Part shown: positions 1 through 9,182 of the stretch, in pieces | Numbering within the stretch: the stretch's first letter is position 1 | Layout: each line of letters opens with the position of its first letter | DNA from: Durusdinium trenchii | Taxonomy: Eukaryota > Sar > Dinophyceae > Suessiales > Symbiodiniaceae | Direction of reading: 5' to 3' | NCBI GenBank assembly: GCA_963970005.1 | Contig: CAXAMN010018891.1 | Span: forward strand, 174,224-238,223 | Length of the DNA: 64,000 nt | Program-made: the position numbers and the translations under genes | The notes under the pieces: generated by a model | Database searches by the model: none | The model's input: the letters and a program-made list of their open reading frames with translations, nothing else | Told to the model about the DNA's origin: nothing

Positions 1-47
1 GCCATCTCATATCATGATATGCATGTTCCAATGCATACAAATTCACA
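1..47 (-). repeat. Inner end of Copia-1 3' LTR (partial)
   Basis: Identical over 47 bases to 8573-8619, the outer end of the right-hand LTR. Because LTRs are direct repeats, this is the inner end of the left LTR. It ends in CA. On the coding strand the bases just before the LTR include a short purine run (GAGGG), a weak polypurine tract. Confidence 0.85.
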
Positions 48-95
48 CGCCCTCATGGCGGTGCGAAGATGGGACCATGCTGTCAGCGACACTGT

Positions 96-869
96 TCAGT
101 CACGCAGTTCTCGGCTGAATCCGTACTTCTCAGCAAGACCTTCAAAATCAGGCTTCTTCCATTTCACCTTTTCAAGGTACATGGCAAAGTCCACGGCCTT
201 GGTAATCTTGGATGTCACTTTTCCACCAGTACCATACTTTGACAAAATGAACTGGAGGTACTGACGCATGTCTTCTCCTTTCTTCGAATTCGTGCGGGCC
301 GTCATGATCATTTGATCATACGTGAGGCTTTCAGCCTTCACCTTATCCATACGACAGATGGTCTGTCCCCATTTCTCTACGGTGCTGATTCCTTCAGGCA
401 AGGGAATCAAGGGATCGGTCACATTGGCCACTGGGAACAACTTCACCTTTCCAGCTTCATATCCCTTTGGGCTCACAGCAAGGTGCTCCGGTGTCATGGT
501 TGAACCGGTAGGCTCATTGGCATTCAAGAGCTCCCACGGATTCGAGGCCTGAGAGGTCTCATCGGCATCCATGCGTCGCTTCGCAGCATCAGTCATGGCG
601 GACATGGAGGCATCCACGATGACCTGAGCTCCCACAACATTTGGTCGGAGGTCTGGACGAATCTTCACCCAGTCGTTCACACGCTGGAGCAACTGTGCAC
701 TTTGTCCGAAACGGACAGCTCGATGGAGAAGGCCGGCACACATGCTAAGATCCTGATCCGTCAGTGGTGACCGGATGTGATATTCTTCATCATCGGTCTT
801 TGCTGCTTTCGACATGATCCTGCGGGACTGAATGGGCGACACTTCACGGTCGTGCGCTCCTTGGAGCAA
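96..869 (-). CDS. Copia-1 third ORF, unknown function (up to 257 aa)
   Basis: An open frame between the gag-pol stop (1060) and the 3' LTR, on the element's coding strand, where env or accessory genes sit in other retroelements. The start is uncertain. The first ATG is at 869, but a second ATG at 815 (MSKAAKTDDEEY) is followed by the better-looking protein. It is soluble and mixed in charge, with no signal peptide or membrane segment, so it is not an envelope protein. The C-terminal third is basic and lysine-rich (about residues 180-257) and the middle is proline-rich. I do not recognise a family. It lies about 190 bases after pol in a different frame, so it would need its own mRNA, perhaps made by trans-splicing, or re-initiation. 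Its integrity alongside intact pol suggests it is expressed. Confidence 0.6.
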   Translation of the reverse strand: MLQGAHDREVSPIQSRRIMSKAAKTDDEEYHIRSPLTDQDLSMCAGLLHRAVRFGQSAQLLQRVNDWVKIRPDLRPNVVGAQVIVDASMSAMTDAAKRRMDADETSQASNPWELLNANEPTGSTMTPEHLAVSPKGYEAGKVKLFPVANVTDPLIPLPEGISTVEKWGQTICRMDKVKAESLTYDQMIMTARTNSKKGEDMRQYLQFILSKYGTGGKVTSKITKAVDFAMYLEKVKWKKPDFEGLAEKYGFSRELRD

Positions 870-1059
870 AAAGGCTGTGCAAAATTCGGTTTAACCGATG
901 CGGCACAAGAAAAATGAGAAAAACAACCAGGACGACTCCTTAGCAACGAACTGGTTCGAGGTGGCTGGCAATGGATGGTTTCTCAACCTAACTAACAAAT
1001 TCTTTTCAAGTTTCACCAAACGAATGTTGGATTCACTTCACAACATGCATGCATGGGCC

Positions 1060-4000
1060 CTAGTGCTCATCTAGTTGACGTTTCTCTGCTTCTGCAGCTC
1101 TAGCCTTGGCTTTTTCTTTCTTACCTGACTCTACTCCGGTGTGGATGGTGTATTTCCAAGTGTCAACGAGTTTATAGAAAGGTCCTGTGTCGGCTCGTAG
1201 TTTAGTCAACACGTCTGCACACATGAAAATGTTACTAGTCCAAAAGACCATGATGTTCTGCAAGGACATGCTTTCCTTAGCGATGGCATAGTCGATCTGA
1301 AGTCTCTTCTCTACGCTAATAGTAGGAGAGCTACACGATTTTGTGACTGCATCGAAGAAACCCTTGCTATCAACAACGAGGCATGCTGTCTTTTCTGGGA
1401 CTCGTTCTCGGAATGTTCGAGGCGATTGGCCTTCTAGGATCTCAGCAAGCAGGGATTGAATCCACTCAATCGCATCAAGTCCATTCTGACCGGACATGGT
1501 TTCTGCTGCTACTGAGGAACGAACTACTCGTCGTAACTTCTTAGAACTCCAATCTACTATCCATACAGGGGATTCCTTGTTCTTCATGATGTCTTTGGTC
1601 GTAAGACATAGGATGTATCCACCTTGACTTTCACCGTTAGCTCTAGTACACCAGCCAGCATCAGCAATACACACGATGTGCCAATCTTTTACTGGAACGT
1701 GGCTAGGGAATTTCAAACAGATTTTTCTAGTTTTCATTTCCCTCACGGCTTTGTTGTACAAGTGGACGTGTTCAACTTTCCCCTTATCCTGAACCCCTTG
1801 AAGATACGAAGCCAGGAATGCCTGTTCCGGACGTGTCGAGTTCGACACCCAGGCTAACTGACCGGCGCAAGTTCTAAGGATAGAAGGATCTGTAAGGGAC
1901 GTTGAAGCGTTTCCCAAAGTCTTCGTTTCAACATGTTCCAAATTCTCGATGTAATTTTCTTGTCCTACTTCAATTTCCATCGTATTTGGATTTTGTCGAA
2001 TCTCTACTCCTGTATATCTTATTGTGAAAGTACGATAGTCACCGAACGGCAATTTCTTTCGGAGTCGGTCCAAGGCTTGGTCCATTTCCTTGCAACCTCC
2101 ACCTAGTAGGTCATCTACGTGTACTCCACATATGCCTTTCAAAGTGTTATCGGACTTACTCCTCAACATAAACAAACATGGATCCAACTGGCTCTGGGTT
2201 AGCCCTGCTTCCTTAAGTTCCCTGGTCAGGCGGGAAAACCAAGCACGTGGTGCCTCAGCCAGGCCGTAGGCAGCCTTCTCAAGACGAAACAGGTCATCTG
2301 TACTCAAGTTCATCCATTGTTTGATTTCTGCTGGAGGTCGAAAGTAAATGTTTCTGCAAGATTCATCACCTGACAAAAACGCTGTTTTTATGTCGGCTCC
2401 CCATAGCTTCCACTTGGATGCTGAACAAATGGATAGAACAAGGTGCTTTGTTTCCTTACGCAAAGTTGGACTGTCTGTTGCTACCTTTCCTAGGTCCGGG
2501 TCCTGCCATCCTACCAAAACTAGACGTGCTTTTGGAGTTTTGGATGTGATATCAGGATCGGATGACTTTTTCCATACCAAGACCCACCTTGCTCTAATTA
2601 TTCTTTCTGTAGGAATCCCTCTAGCCTTGCAAAGTGAAGTCACCTTATTGTCAATCCAGCTTTGCCATTCCTTTTGCATAGCTTGGAGAAACAGTTTCTT
2701 GTCGTGTGGATTGAGTTTGCGGAACTGGACTTCAACCCTTCTTTGCTTCGCCTTGGACTGCGGCGCAGCTTGCAAGCATTCTTCAAAAAGATTCCAGAGA
2801 CACAGAGGATTCTCAGTGATGTCTTCGGGATGGACGTCAATGGAAAGTTCGAACACATGTTCTGCCTGTTGCAATCTGGCTGTTACCGCTAGTTCGTCTT
2901 CACCAGCTTCTGGAACGGGAATATCTATGCCAGATGGTTCGATCTCGTTCGATCGTGAGTCTACTTCAGGCATTACTTCATCGGTGTTATCGGGTCTATC
3001 GGATTCGGGCGGATTAGTGTCTGTCTCTGGTTCCAGGTGTGCAGGTACAGCACCTGGGTCAGGCATGAGCTCATCAAGCTCGTTGTGCATTTGAAAGCCT
3101 GACTGAGATCCCTCTTCTTCAAGAGGAACTGGCGGTTCGGTGGGTGCATAACTTGGAGATGAATCAATTTCAACAACCCTTCTACGTTTATCGGCTGGCT
3201 CAAGTCTATCCTCGGGGATCTCTTCAGGAGCAACAGCGGCAAATGGCTGCTGATTCAACTCTTGTTCATGCATACTGCCGAGAGGTGGAATCTCGCCTCG
3301 TGATCTCTTTTGCCAATATTCAGGGGAACGATAGAATCTACGTCTTATCTTATGTGGTCTACCCTCCGAATCAGGTCTGTCATCGATGGTCTCAGGATGA
3401 GGTTCGGCTTCTACATCTTCCTTGAGTTCGAAGTCCTCTGGACCAGGGATGTCCTTTGTGAGATCATGAAAACGAGCGACGCCCTCCGACAATGATTTAC
3501 CTGCAGCTTCCGTTTCCGGTGCCAGCTGGCCTAATGCAAGTTCTCTTGCAAGCGCTCGAAACTCAGTTTCGTCTTCGGACATTGGACGGAGGCCTTCTGG
3601 TCGACATCTATAGAGATAGCCATTATAGCTTGTCCAAACTAGGCGTGGTATGGGACTATTTGATGAACTTTCTCCCCCAATTACTTTGGCAGGTCCTAAC
3701 CACTTACCATGTCTTGTGCTAAGCTGACCTCTTCCTGCTGCTCGAAACATGTATACAAGTTGACCTTGTACGTATGGTCCTCGCATGGGACGATGTCTAT
3801 AGGCTACAGCTCTTCGCCAAACATCCTTCGCATGTTCTTCATGAAAGGCCTTGGCCGCTTCTTCACGAAGGCGAATCTTGGATGCAAACGATGGATCTGA
3901 CAGGATTTGCGACTGGGCAGCAAAATTTCTTTGCTCATCCAAGTCGGCAAGCATTCCCACATGGCGTGAGTCCCTTCCCAAGAACCATTGTGCTGGGCTG

Positions 4001-7000
4001 AAACCATGCTTTCGAAGTTGTTCATTACGGGTTGTTGCACACATTTCTATTACCTCTTCTGGTGGACGGTCAGTGCCTGGCCAACAACGATTGGCCATGT
4101 TCCTGAGAATGCGATTGGCAATTTCAACTTGACCTAGCTGATAGTGTGCTTCGGCAGCCGCATGCAACAACTGAATGCCATGGTGTGTTAGGTACTCTTG
4201 GAAATCCTGGGAGAGATTAGTCTTGGCAGGGTCCATGAATATTATCTTAGGAGTGCCGTAGGGACGTGTCCACACCTTATGGAAAGCTACTGACAGCTGA
4301 TTGGGACCGCGTTCAACGATGATCTGTTGTGCGAAACCTGTGGCCATATCAACACATGTCAACACGTTGAACTTGACTTCGGTCATTTTCCCATTACGTC
4401 CCTCTCTCTTGAGTTCTACTTGAACAAAATCAATACCCACGATGTCATTCGGGTTCTCTGCATGGGGGATTGCACTCTTACGATATGACGGTGGAGGCTT
4501 GAGTTCATTACAAATGGGACACTGGAAGTTCCGAATGCAGTCCACAATTTCTTGACTGGCTTGGCAACGGTTCGCGAGCCTCAACATTTGTTCTGTCGAT
4601 GCATGACCTGTGTTCACATGCAATTTACGAACCAATGCGGACACTCGCAGCTGCTTGGGATTCAAACTTCGGCTGTTCGAATTTGGCTCGTCATGGTCTG
4701 GCAGTCTCTCTGATCGATCTTCTATCTCTTCTTCTAGTTGATCTTCTTCTTCATCTTGAGCTAAGATCTCTACTGCATCTGGACCAGAATGTCCATGGAG
4801 ACTTTTGGCAAGACCATCGGCCATGACACGTGCAAACTTATTAGGATATGTCTCGGCCCAGGATGTCAGATTTCTACCTTTGTAGTTTCCTTCTAGATGA
4901 TCATGACCATGCTTATGATCGCACCGAAATGGGACAAGGTGCTGCATCAAAGACTCCTGAGTGCTGACAATCCGAGTTGGCTTCAAGACAGGGATGTTGG
5001 ATTTGGGGCTACGGAGCCCGAGTGCACATTGGTCAATTCGGATTGACCAGGCTGGTCCAAGTACTAACTCCTGCCACATATCGGACGAGTGCGGATTCTC
5101 AGCATGTACATGACCTCCAAGGATGGTTTGGAGATGCCATGTTTCCGAAACACATTGCAGATGTCTTCTAGCTTGATGTCTCTTTTTCAATACTTCTTGT
5201 TTCCTAGACTCGGAAAATGCCATATTGAACCTCGACCAGGGACCCCAGCACTTACATGGGGGAGCAAACCAAATGTGATCAGGCTTTGTCAAGGCTACCA
5301 GGTATAGGAGATTTCGTCTATCCCTCAACCTACCAAGATCATGTCCATAATCTATCCCAATTTGGATTGCTGTTTTCTGGGTTCTCTTTTCGAACTGTTT
5401 GGACAAATTGGCTGTTCCTGTGAAAACTTCTATGAGTCCAACCTTGGAGTCAAGTTTACTAGCCTGGTTGCCCAACCAGTGGCGAAGTTCTGAAAGCACT
5501 TCCTGCCGATTGCTCTGCAGTCGCGACAAAGCCATGCGTACACCGACACGGCGTGCCGCTGTGATTGCGTCTTTCAGTTTCGTTTGGGTTTCTTTTGGAA
5601 CATCCTGCAAGTCAAGATCTACCCAGTCAACCTCTTCGTACAAGGTTTCGAGGGTGTTTGATCGCATGGTGTATTCCCAATCCCCTTCTATGTCATCATT
5701 ACAACAACAATCACATTGGTGCGTTGATGGCGTCGGCTCTGCTGGTTCGACACGATCGGATTCACTGCCGGCACTCTCAGGTTCAGAGGGTGCTTGCTCG
5801 GATCGAAATGCAAAGATCGCAACCTGCATTGGGTTGACAGGTCTTCTGACCCGTCCGGCTGGACGAACGATCCATCCTGACATGTGCATGTTTCCATCTT
5901 TATCCATAGAGACTATCTTCATATCAAGTGAAGTTCGTTCGGCTTCGGCAGGAATCCTTTCTAGTCTAGGTTTATATGCTACATAGGCATGCACCACCTG
6001 GTGTTCGGGACATGAAAACAACTGGGACAATTCGGCACGAAAAACACTGCAATCGACGTTTCCTCGTTTGGTATGTTTACAAACAGTTTGAAACGCCCTC
6101 CGAGTATCACACGGGGTTGGCTCCATTTTTGGTGCACTTAAAACACTGTTTTTGTTCGTGTCCTGTCCTCTGAGGTCTTGGTGGTGCTCGAGATCAACGG
6201 AGATGGACTGGCGGTCCATCGCTTGGGCTTCATGCGGATTGGGCTCATTTGTATTCGAGTCGTTGAGGACTGTCTCCCACTCAGCAACCTGTGGCACCAG
6301 AGACAACAGCAGATGGCCATTTGCGGCCTGTTTCAGGGGTACATCTTGCATACCATGTTTTGGACTCGTGATGGTCATTCGGCCCAAGTCCAGTGTGGCC
6401 TGCATACCCTCCAACACCCTTCGTGACAGCAGGAATGGCGCGCTTCCAGGAACAACATATGTTGTGATATTCCCTTTCAACGAACCCAGCTGTACTGTCC
6501 ACTTCAAACCAACAGCTGTTGTTTCGCTCTGACCATTGAAGCCACGAAGCTCAACTGTAGGCATAGTGACACGCACGGGTGGAGGAAAATTGCATTGTCT
6601 GAAAACCTGCTCATATCTCCGTGCTGTTTCCTCGCCAACAACGGATGTTGTACAACCAGTATCAATGATTGCAAAACCCGATGGAATTGAGGCCAGGAGA
6701 ATTTCCAGTTCAGCAGCGGTGGACTCAGTCAGGGCATAGTTGAACTCGGTCAATGTCCTGTCAACAATTTCCACAGCTTCTGTCAGGTTGGCGTCCTCAC
6801 GCCTCGGTGGTTTCTTCTTTGGGTCCTTTTGTGGCGACTTCTTGTCAAAGGACCTTTTCTCATAGCGTGGTGTTTTGGACGATGCAGCCTGAGTTCCCAG
6901 TGGAGCCTGGGACTGGCCGCCTTCGGTGGGTGGAATGGCCACCACCGGCATGTATGGTTGTCGTGCTCTTTTGATTTCCCTCACCTTCTTCTTTGACTCC

Positions 7001-8181
7001 TTGTAGGTGCGAAACTGTTTCTTGAATTCTTTCTTTGCTTTCTTCTGAATCTCATAGATCTCCTGCAGCTCTTCCTCAGAACCTGAACCCAGAGATGTTT
7101 CGCCACCCTCAACTTGGTAGGCCTCTTCACCAGACCCGGAGTCAGAAAGTGGGTCTATGGAGGTGGATGAAGCTTCAGCAACTTGTTCAACAGCATAGGC
7201 TTCGCGTCGTGGTCTCACCTGTCGACGATCGTCCAGCCGTGGTCGCCGGTCATCCAATCTCTCCTCATAGTCACTAGCACGCAAAATCTTCTCAATGTCA
7301 ACAAATCGACTGGAGCCGCCTGTTGAACGAATGATGTGGCTGCGTTGCTCACGCGACAAACCAAACTTTCTCATGAACAAGTGTCCCAAAACTGACTGTG
7401 GAAAAATCGGTTTTGGCTTTGTATGCGACTGCTCCAACGTTCCAAGAAGACGTTGCATACGGAGATGATCTTTTCGCTGGTCACCTTTTTGAGTCCCAGT
7501 GGACTTCCCCTGAGAAGCCTTTGAGCTCGACTTCGCACTTCGGACCGATGGAGTGGATCCGGTCCGACGATGAGGATCAAGGGGAGGATCAAAAGGACCT
7601 GGAGGAGGTGCTGCTTTGGCCTTGGCTTCTGGCCGGACTTCATCTCCAGCTTCTTGTTCAGTTTCATCAGTTTGTTCATTGGGATCGTCTGGAGGTAGGG
7701 CATGTTCGTCCGACTCTTCCAGACTACTCGAATCTTCCTTTTTCTTTTCTTCTTCGACTGCGGACTTCGGTTGCTTCTTCGACAGCTGACGCTCCTGTGA
7801 GATGAGCGTTTCCAGGCGATGCAGACTTGTCTTGAACCGGGATGTGAAGGAAGTGGCTCCCTCATGTCCTTTCCGCTTCAACCCAAAAAGGAACTCATCT
7901 ATGGCCTCGTGGAGCTCGGTCTCGGGTAAATAACGGTAATGCTGATCAAGCGTCCGAACAATTTGCAGCCAGCCTTGTTCACATCGAAGGTCAGCAATTG
8001 GAATGTTTTCGGTCGCTTTCCAAGCTTCGCCAGACAATCTTCCGAGGACTCGAGGACCGGCCAGGTGTTGTTGCTTGTCCTCAAGGGATGCAACACCAAG
8101 GATCAGCTTGCGTCTGAACTCACGATATCCGCTTGGCTTCCCATCGAAGTAGAGGTCTTTGAGAGTGTCTTTGTAGTCCAT
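1060..8181 (-). CDS. Copia-1 gag-pol polyprotein with methyltransferase-like insert
   Basis: A single frame of 2373 codons, long for copia (usually 1300-1500). Residues 1-480 are gag-like: a helical start, then long charged acidic/basic stretches, with no CCHC zinc knuckle seen. The aspartic protease active site DTGCTTSVVG is at 507-516. Residues 917-1030 look like a C5 cytosine methyltransferase core: a motif-I-like EVFTGTANLS, then APPCKCWGPW with Cys976 as the motif IV cysteine, then HAENPHSS with Glu1028 in the motif VI position. The integrase zinc finger (H, H, CPIC) is at about 1185-1225, and the catalytic Asp, Asp, Glu at about 1250, 1315 and 1353. Reverse transcriptase has GADIKTAFLSG near 1930 and HVDD at 2020, with His in place of the usual Tyr. 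RNase H acidic residues are near 2173, 2228 and 2271. All enzymatic motifs look intact, so the element may be autonomous. Copia polymerase identity is certain; methyltransferase activity is inferred. Confidence 0.92.
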   Translation of the reverse strand: MDYKDTLKDLYFDGKPSGYREFRRKLILGVASLEDKQQHLAGPRVLGRLSGEAWKATENIPIADLRCEQGWLQIVRTLDQHYRYLPETELHEAIDEFLFGLKRKGHEGATSFTSRFKTSLHRLETLISQERQLSKKQPKSAVEEEKKKEDSSSLEESDEHALPPDDPNEQTDETEQEAGDEVRPEAKAKAAPPPGPFDPPLDPHRRTGSTPSVRSAKSSSKASQGKSTGTQKGDQRKDHLRMQRLLGTLEQSHTKPKPIFPQSVLGHLFMRKFGLSREQRSHIIRSTGGSSRFVDIEKILRASDYEERLDDRRPRLDDRRQVRPRREAYAVEQVAEASSTSIDPLSDSGSGEEAYQVEGGETSLGSGSEEELQEIYEIQKKAKKEFKKQFRTYKESKKKVREIKRARQPYMPVVAIPPTEGGQSQAPLGTQAASSKTPRYEKRSFDKKSPQKDPKKKPPRREDANLTEAVEIVDRTLTEFNYALTESTAAELEILLASIPSGFAIIDTGCTTSVVGEETARRYEQVFRQCNFPPPVRVTMPTVELRGFNGQSETTAVGLKWTVQLGSLKGNITTYVVPGSAPFLLSRRVLEGMQATLDLGRMTITSPKHGMQDVPLKQAANGHLLLSLVPQVAEWETVLNDSNTNEPNPHEAQAMDRQSISVDLEHHQDLRGQDTNKNSVLSAPKMEPTPCDTRRAFQTVCKHTKRGNVDCSVFRAELSQLFSCPEHQVVHAYVAYKPRLERIPAEAERTSLDMKIVSMDKDGNMHMSGWIVRPAGRVRRPVNPMQVAIFAFRSEQAPSEPESAGSESDRVEPAEPTPSTHQCDCCCNDDIEGDWEYTMRSNTLETLYEEVDWVDLDLQDVPKETQTKLKDAITAARRVGVRMALSRLQSNRQEVLSELRHWLGNQASKLDSKVGLIEVFTGTANLSKQFEKRTQKTAIQIGIDYGHDLGRLRDRRNLLYLVALTKPDHIWFAPPCKCWGPWSRFNMAFSESRKQEVLKKRHQARRHLQCVSETWHLQTILGGHVHAENPHSSDMWQELVLGPAWSIRIDQCALGLRSPKSNIPVLKPTRIVSTQESLMQHLVPFRCDHKHGHDHLEGNYKGRNLTSWAETYPNKFARVMADGLAKSLHGHSGPDAVEILAQDEEEDQLEEEIEDRSERLPDHDEPNSNSRSLNPKQLRVSALVRKLHVNTGHASTEQMLRLANRCQASQEIVDCIRNFQCPICNELKPPPSYRKSAIPHAENPNDIVGIDFVQVELKREGRNGKMTEVKFNVLTCVDMATGFAQQIIVERGPNQLSVAFHKVWTRPYGTPKIIFMDPAKTNLSQDFQEYLTHHGIQLLHAAAEAHYQLGQVEIANRILRNMANRCWPGTDRPPEEVIEMCATTRNEQLRKHGFSPAQWFLGRDSRHVGMLADLDEQRNFAAQSQILSDPSFASKIRLREEAAKAFHEEHAKDVWRRAVAYRHRPMRGPYVQGQLVYMFRAAGRGQLSTRHGKWLGPAKVIGGESSSNSPIPRLVWTSYNGYLYRCRPEGLRPMSEDETEFRALARELALGQLAPETEAAGKSLSEGVARFHDLTKDIPGPEDFELKEDVEAEPHPETIDDRPDSEGRPHKIRRRFYRSPEYWQKRSRGEIPPLGSMHEQELNQQPFAAVAPEEIPEDRLEPADKRRRVVEIDSSPSYAPTEPPVPLEEEGSQSGFQMHNELDELMPDPGAVPAHLEPETDTNPPESDRPDNTDEVMPEVDSRSNEIEPSGIDIPVPEAGEDELAVTARLQQAEHVFELSIDVHPEDITENPLCLWNLFEECLQAAPQSKAKQRRVEVQFRKLNPHDKKLFLQAMQKEWQSWIDNKVTSLCKARGIPTERIIRARWVLVWKKSSDPDITSKTPKARLVLVGWQDPDLGKVATDSPTLRKETKHLVLSICSASKWKLWGADIKTAFLSGDESCRNIYFRPPAEIKQWMNLSTDDLFRLEKAAYGLAEAPRAWFSRLTRELKEAGLTQSQLDPCLFMLRSKSDNTLKGICGVHVDDLLGGGCKEMDQALDRLRKKLPFGDYRTFTIRYTGVEIRQNPNTMEIEVGQENYIENLEHVETKTLGNASTSLTDPSILRTCAGQLAWVSNSTRPEQAFLASYLQGVQDKGKVEHVHLYNKAVREMKTRKICLKFPSHVPVKDWHIVCIADAGWCTRANGESQGGYILCLTTKDIMKNKESPVWIVDWSSKKLRRVVRSSVAAETMSGQNGLDAIEWIQSLLAEILEGQSPRTFRERVPEKTACLVVDSKGFFDAVTKSCSSPTISVEKRLQIDYAIAKESMSLQNIMVFWTSNIFMCADVLTKLRADTGPFYKLVDTWKYTIHTGVESGKKEKAKARAAEAEKRQLDEH

Positions 8182-8366
8182 GGCTCAAACTGCCAACAAC
8201 AAACAACAATGTTCCACAACCAACAAGCAATGTCAATGCTCAACAATCAACGTCAACTCAACTTTGCACCACTGCACAAGCAATGTACCTAGATGGCACG
8301 AGCTGCTCTGCGGTTTGCACCGCACCCGGGATCAGGCCGGGACCTCACAAAGCAATCCTGGAGCTT

Positions 8367-8382
8367 GGCAGCTCCGCTACCA
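8367..8382 (-). other. Copia-1 primer-binding site
   Basis: On the coding strand TGGTAGCGGAGCTGCC directly follows the LTR. It is complementary to a tRNA 3' end finishing in CCA, and 10 of the first 12 bases fit the eukaryotic initiator tRNA-Met 3' end as I know it. About 185 bases of untranslated leader (8182-8366) separate it from the gag ATG. Confidence 0.55.
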
Positions 8383-8619
8383 TGTAAAATGGTGAGCGGA
8401 GGATCAACAGCAACTTGTAAAGGCAACTGTCACAACTCAACCAACGGGGATCAAAGAACTCCGTCACGATCAAAAGAAAGCGCTACGCTCACTTTTCCAT
8501 TGCGCAACCGTCGGGGGCTCGGATGAGCCAGACTCAAGGGCCCTTGTGCCAAAATGGTCACATGAGAGGGCCGCCATCTCATATCATGATATGCATGTTC
8601 CAATGCATACAAATTCACA
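8383..8619 (-). repeat. Copia-1 5' LTR (237 bp)
   Basis: Starts TG and ends CA. The right boundary is set by the 47-bp match to 1-47, and the left boundary by the adjacent primer-binding site. On the coding strand it contains TGACCATTTTGGCACAAG (8560 down to 8543), very like the dinoflagellate spliced leader, about 60 bases from the LTR's outer end. No TATA-like box was seen, in line with dinoflagellate promoters in general. Confidence 0.7.
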
Positions 8620-8851
8620 ATATAAGACTGGTTAAGCTTAAAAACAGGTTGTGGGTTGAAATTAATGGCCTGCCCGGCAGTGACCAGTGGCTGTGGCCGT
8701 GGCCGTGGCCGGTGGCCGGACTTTAGAAAAAAATCAAAAAAACATGTGAAAACTATGCACCTAACCAGGCTACAATTTGACTGCCATGGTCCATTGAAAT
8801 TGTGAGTTGGCCAGTTTTGGGCAATGGAACACTAGTATACAGTATACATAG

Positions 8852-8940
8852 AAGCTACTAGTAGCAAGGACGCTATTAGGTGAAGGCCATCGCTATTAGG
8901 TTGGAGGCCATCGCTACTAGTAACAAGAAGCTACTAGTAA
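8852..8940. repeat. Dispersed minisatellite, GCTATTAGGTTGGAGGCCATC type
   Basis: Two units of the 21-bp motif, followed by the related CTACTAGTAACAAGAAG form. This is the first of at least nine loci of the same family in the window. The rest of 8620-9049 holds only a short GGCCGT run (8687-8719). Confidence 0.75.
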
Positions 8941-9049
8941 ACAAACAGAAAAGGACCCTGTTGAACTACGATAGGCTTTTCGGCGACGCGTTTCACGCAA
9001 TATGTGGTTTCTGAAAAATTGCAACAGTGAAGCAAGTGTCTCAAGAAGC

Positions 9050-9182
9050 CTTGTCTCAACGACCGCTGTGCCGCAACTTGTAGCTCACTGATGGTTGATC
9101 GGTGCGGAACAGACACTCGCACACCTCGACCGCTTGGCAAGTTCACGAAGACGCTCAACGTGGCATCCGATTCATCGGCCAT
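9050..9182 (-). CDS. First exon of a gene with an N-terminal ubiquitin-like domain
   Basis: The frame starts at ATG 9182 and reads MADESDATLSVFVNLPSGRG and on, ending at a GC-type donor (CAAG|GC) at 9050. The beta-strand, turn, beta-strand pattern with hydrophobic alternation, then a helix (TISELQVAAQRSL), matches the start of ubiquitin-like domains, which in dinoflagellates often open longer repeat proteins. No later exon was identified. The next sequence on the transcribed side is the Copia-1 5' LTR, 430 bases away and on the same strand, so the element may sit in intron 1 or have cut the gene. A trans-splice acceptor could lie in the 40 bases before the ATG. Confidence 0.5.

Larger units (their letters stand above)
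1..8619 (-). mobile_element. Copia-1: near-complete Ty1/copia LTR retrotransposon
   Basis: The element reads right to left: 5' LTR (8383-8619), primer-binding site, a single gag-pol frame, a third ORF, then the inner end of the 3' LTR, whose rest lies left of the window. Bases 1-47 are identical to 8573-8619, which defines the LTR pair. The order protease, integrase, reverse transcriptase, RNase H is that of Ty1/copia. An uninterrupted 7.1-kb frame and 47/47 LTR identity suggest a recent insertion, though only 47 bases can be compared. The target-site duplication cannot be checked because the left end is outside the window. Confidence 0.9.

Noticed and set aside
2348..3094. 248-codon plus-strand frame across Copia-1 pol
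   Set aside because: A shadow of the intact polyprotein on the other strand, with no recognisable domain.
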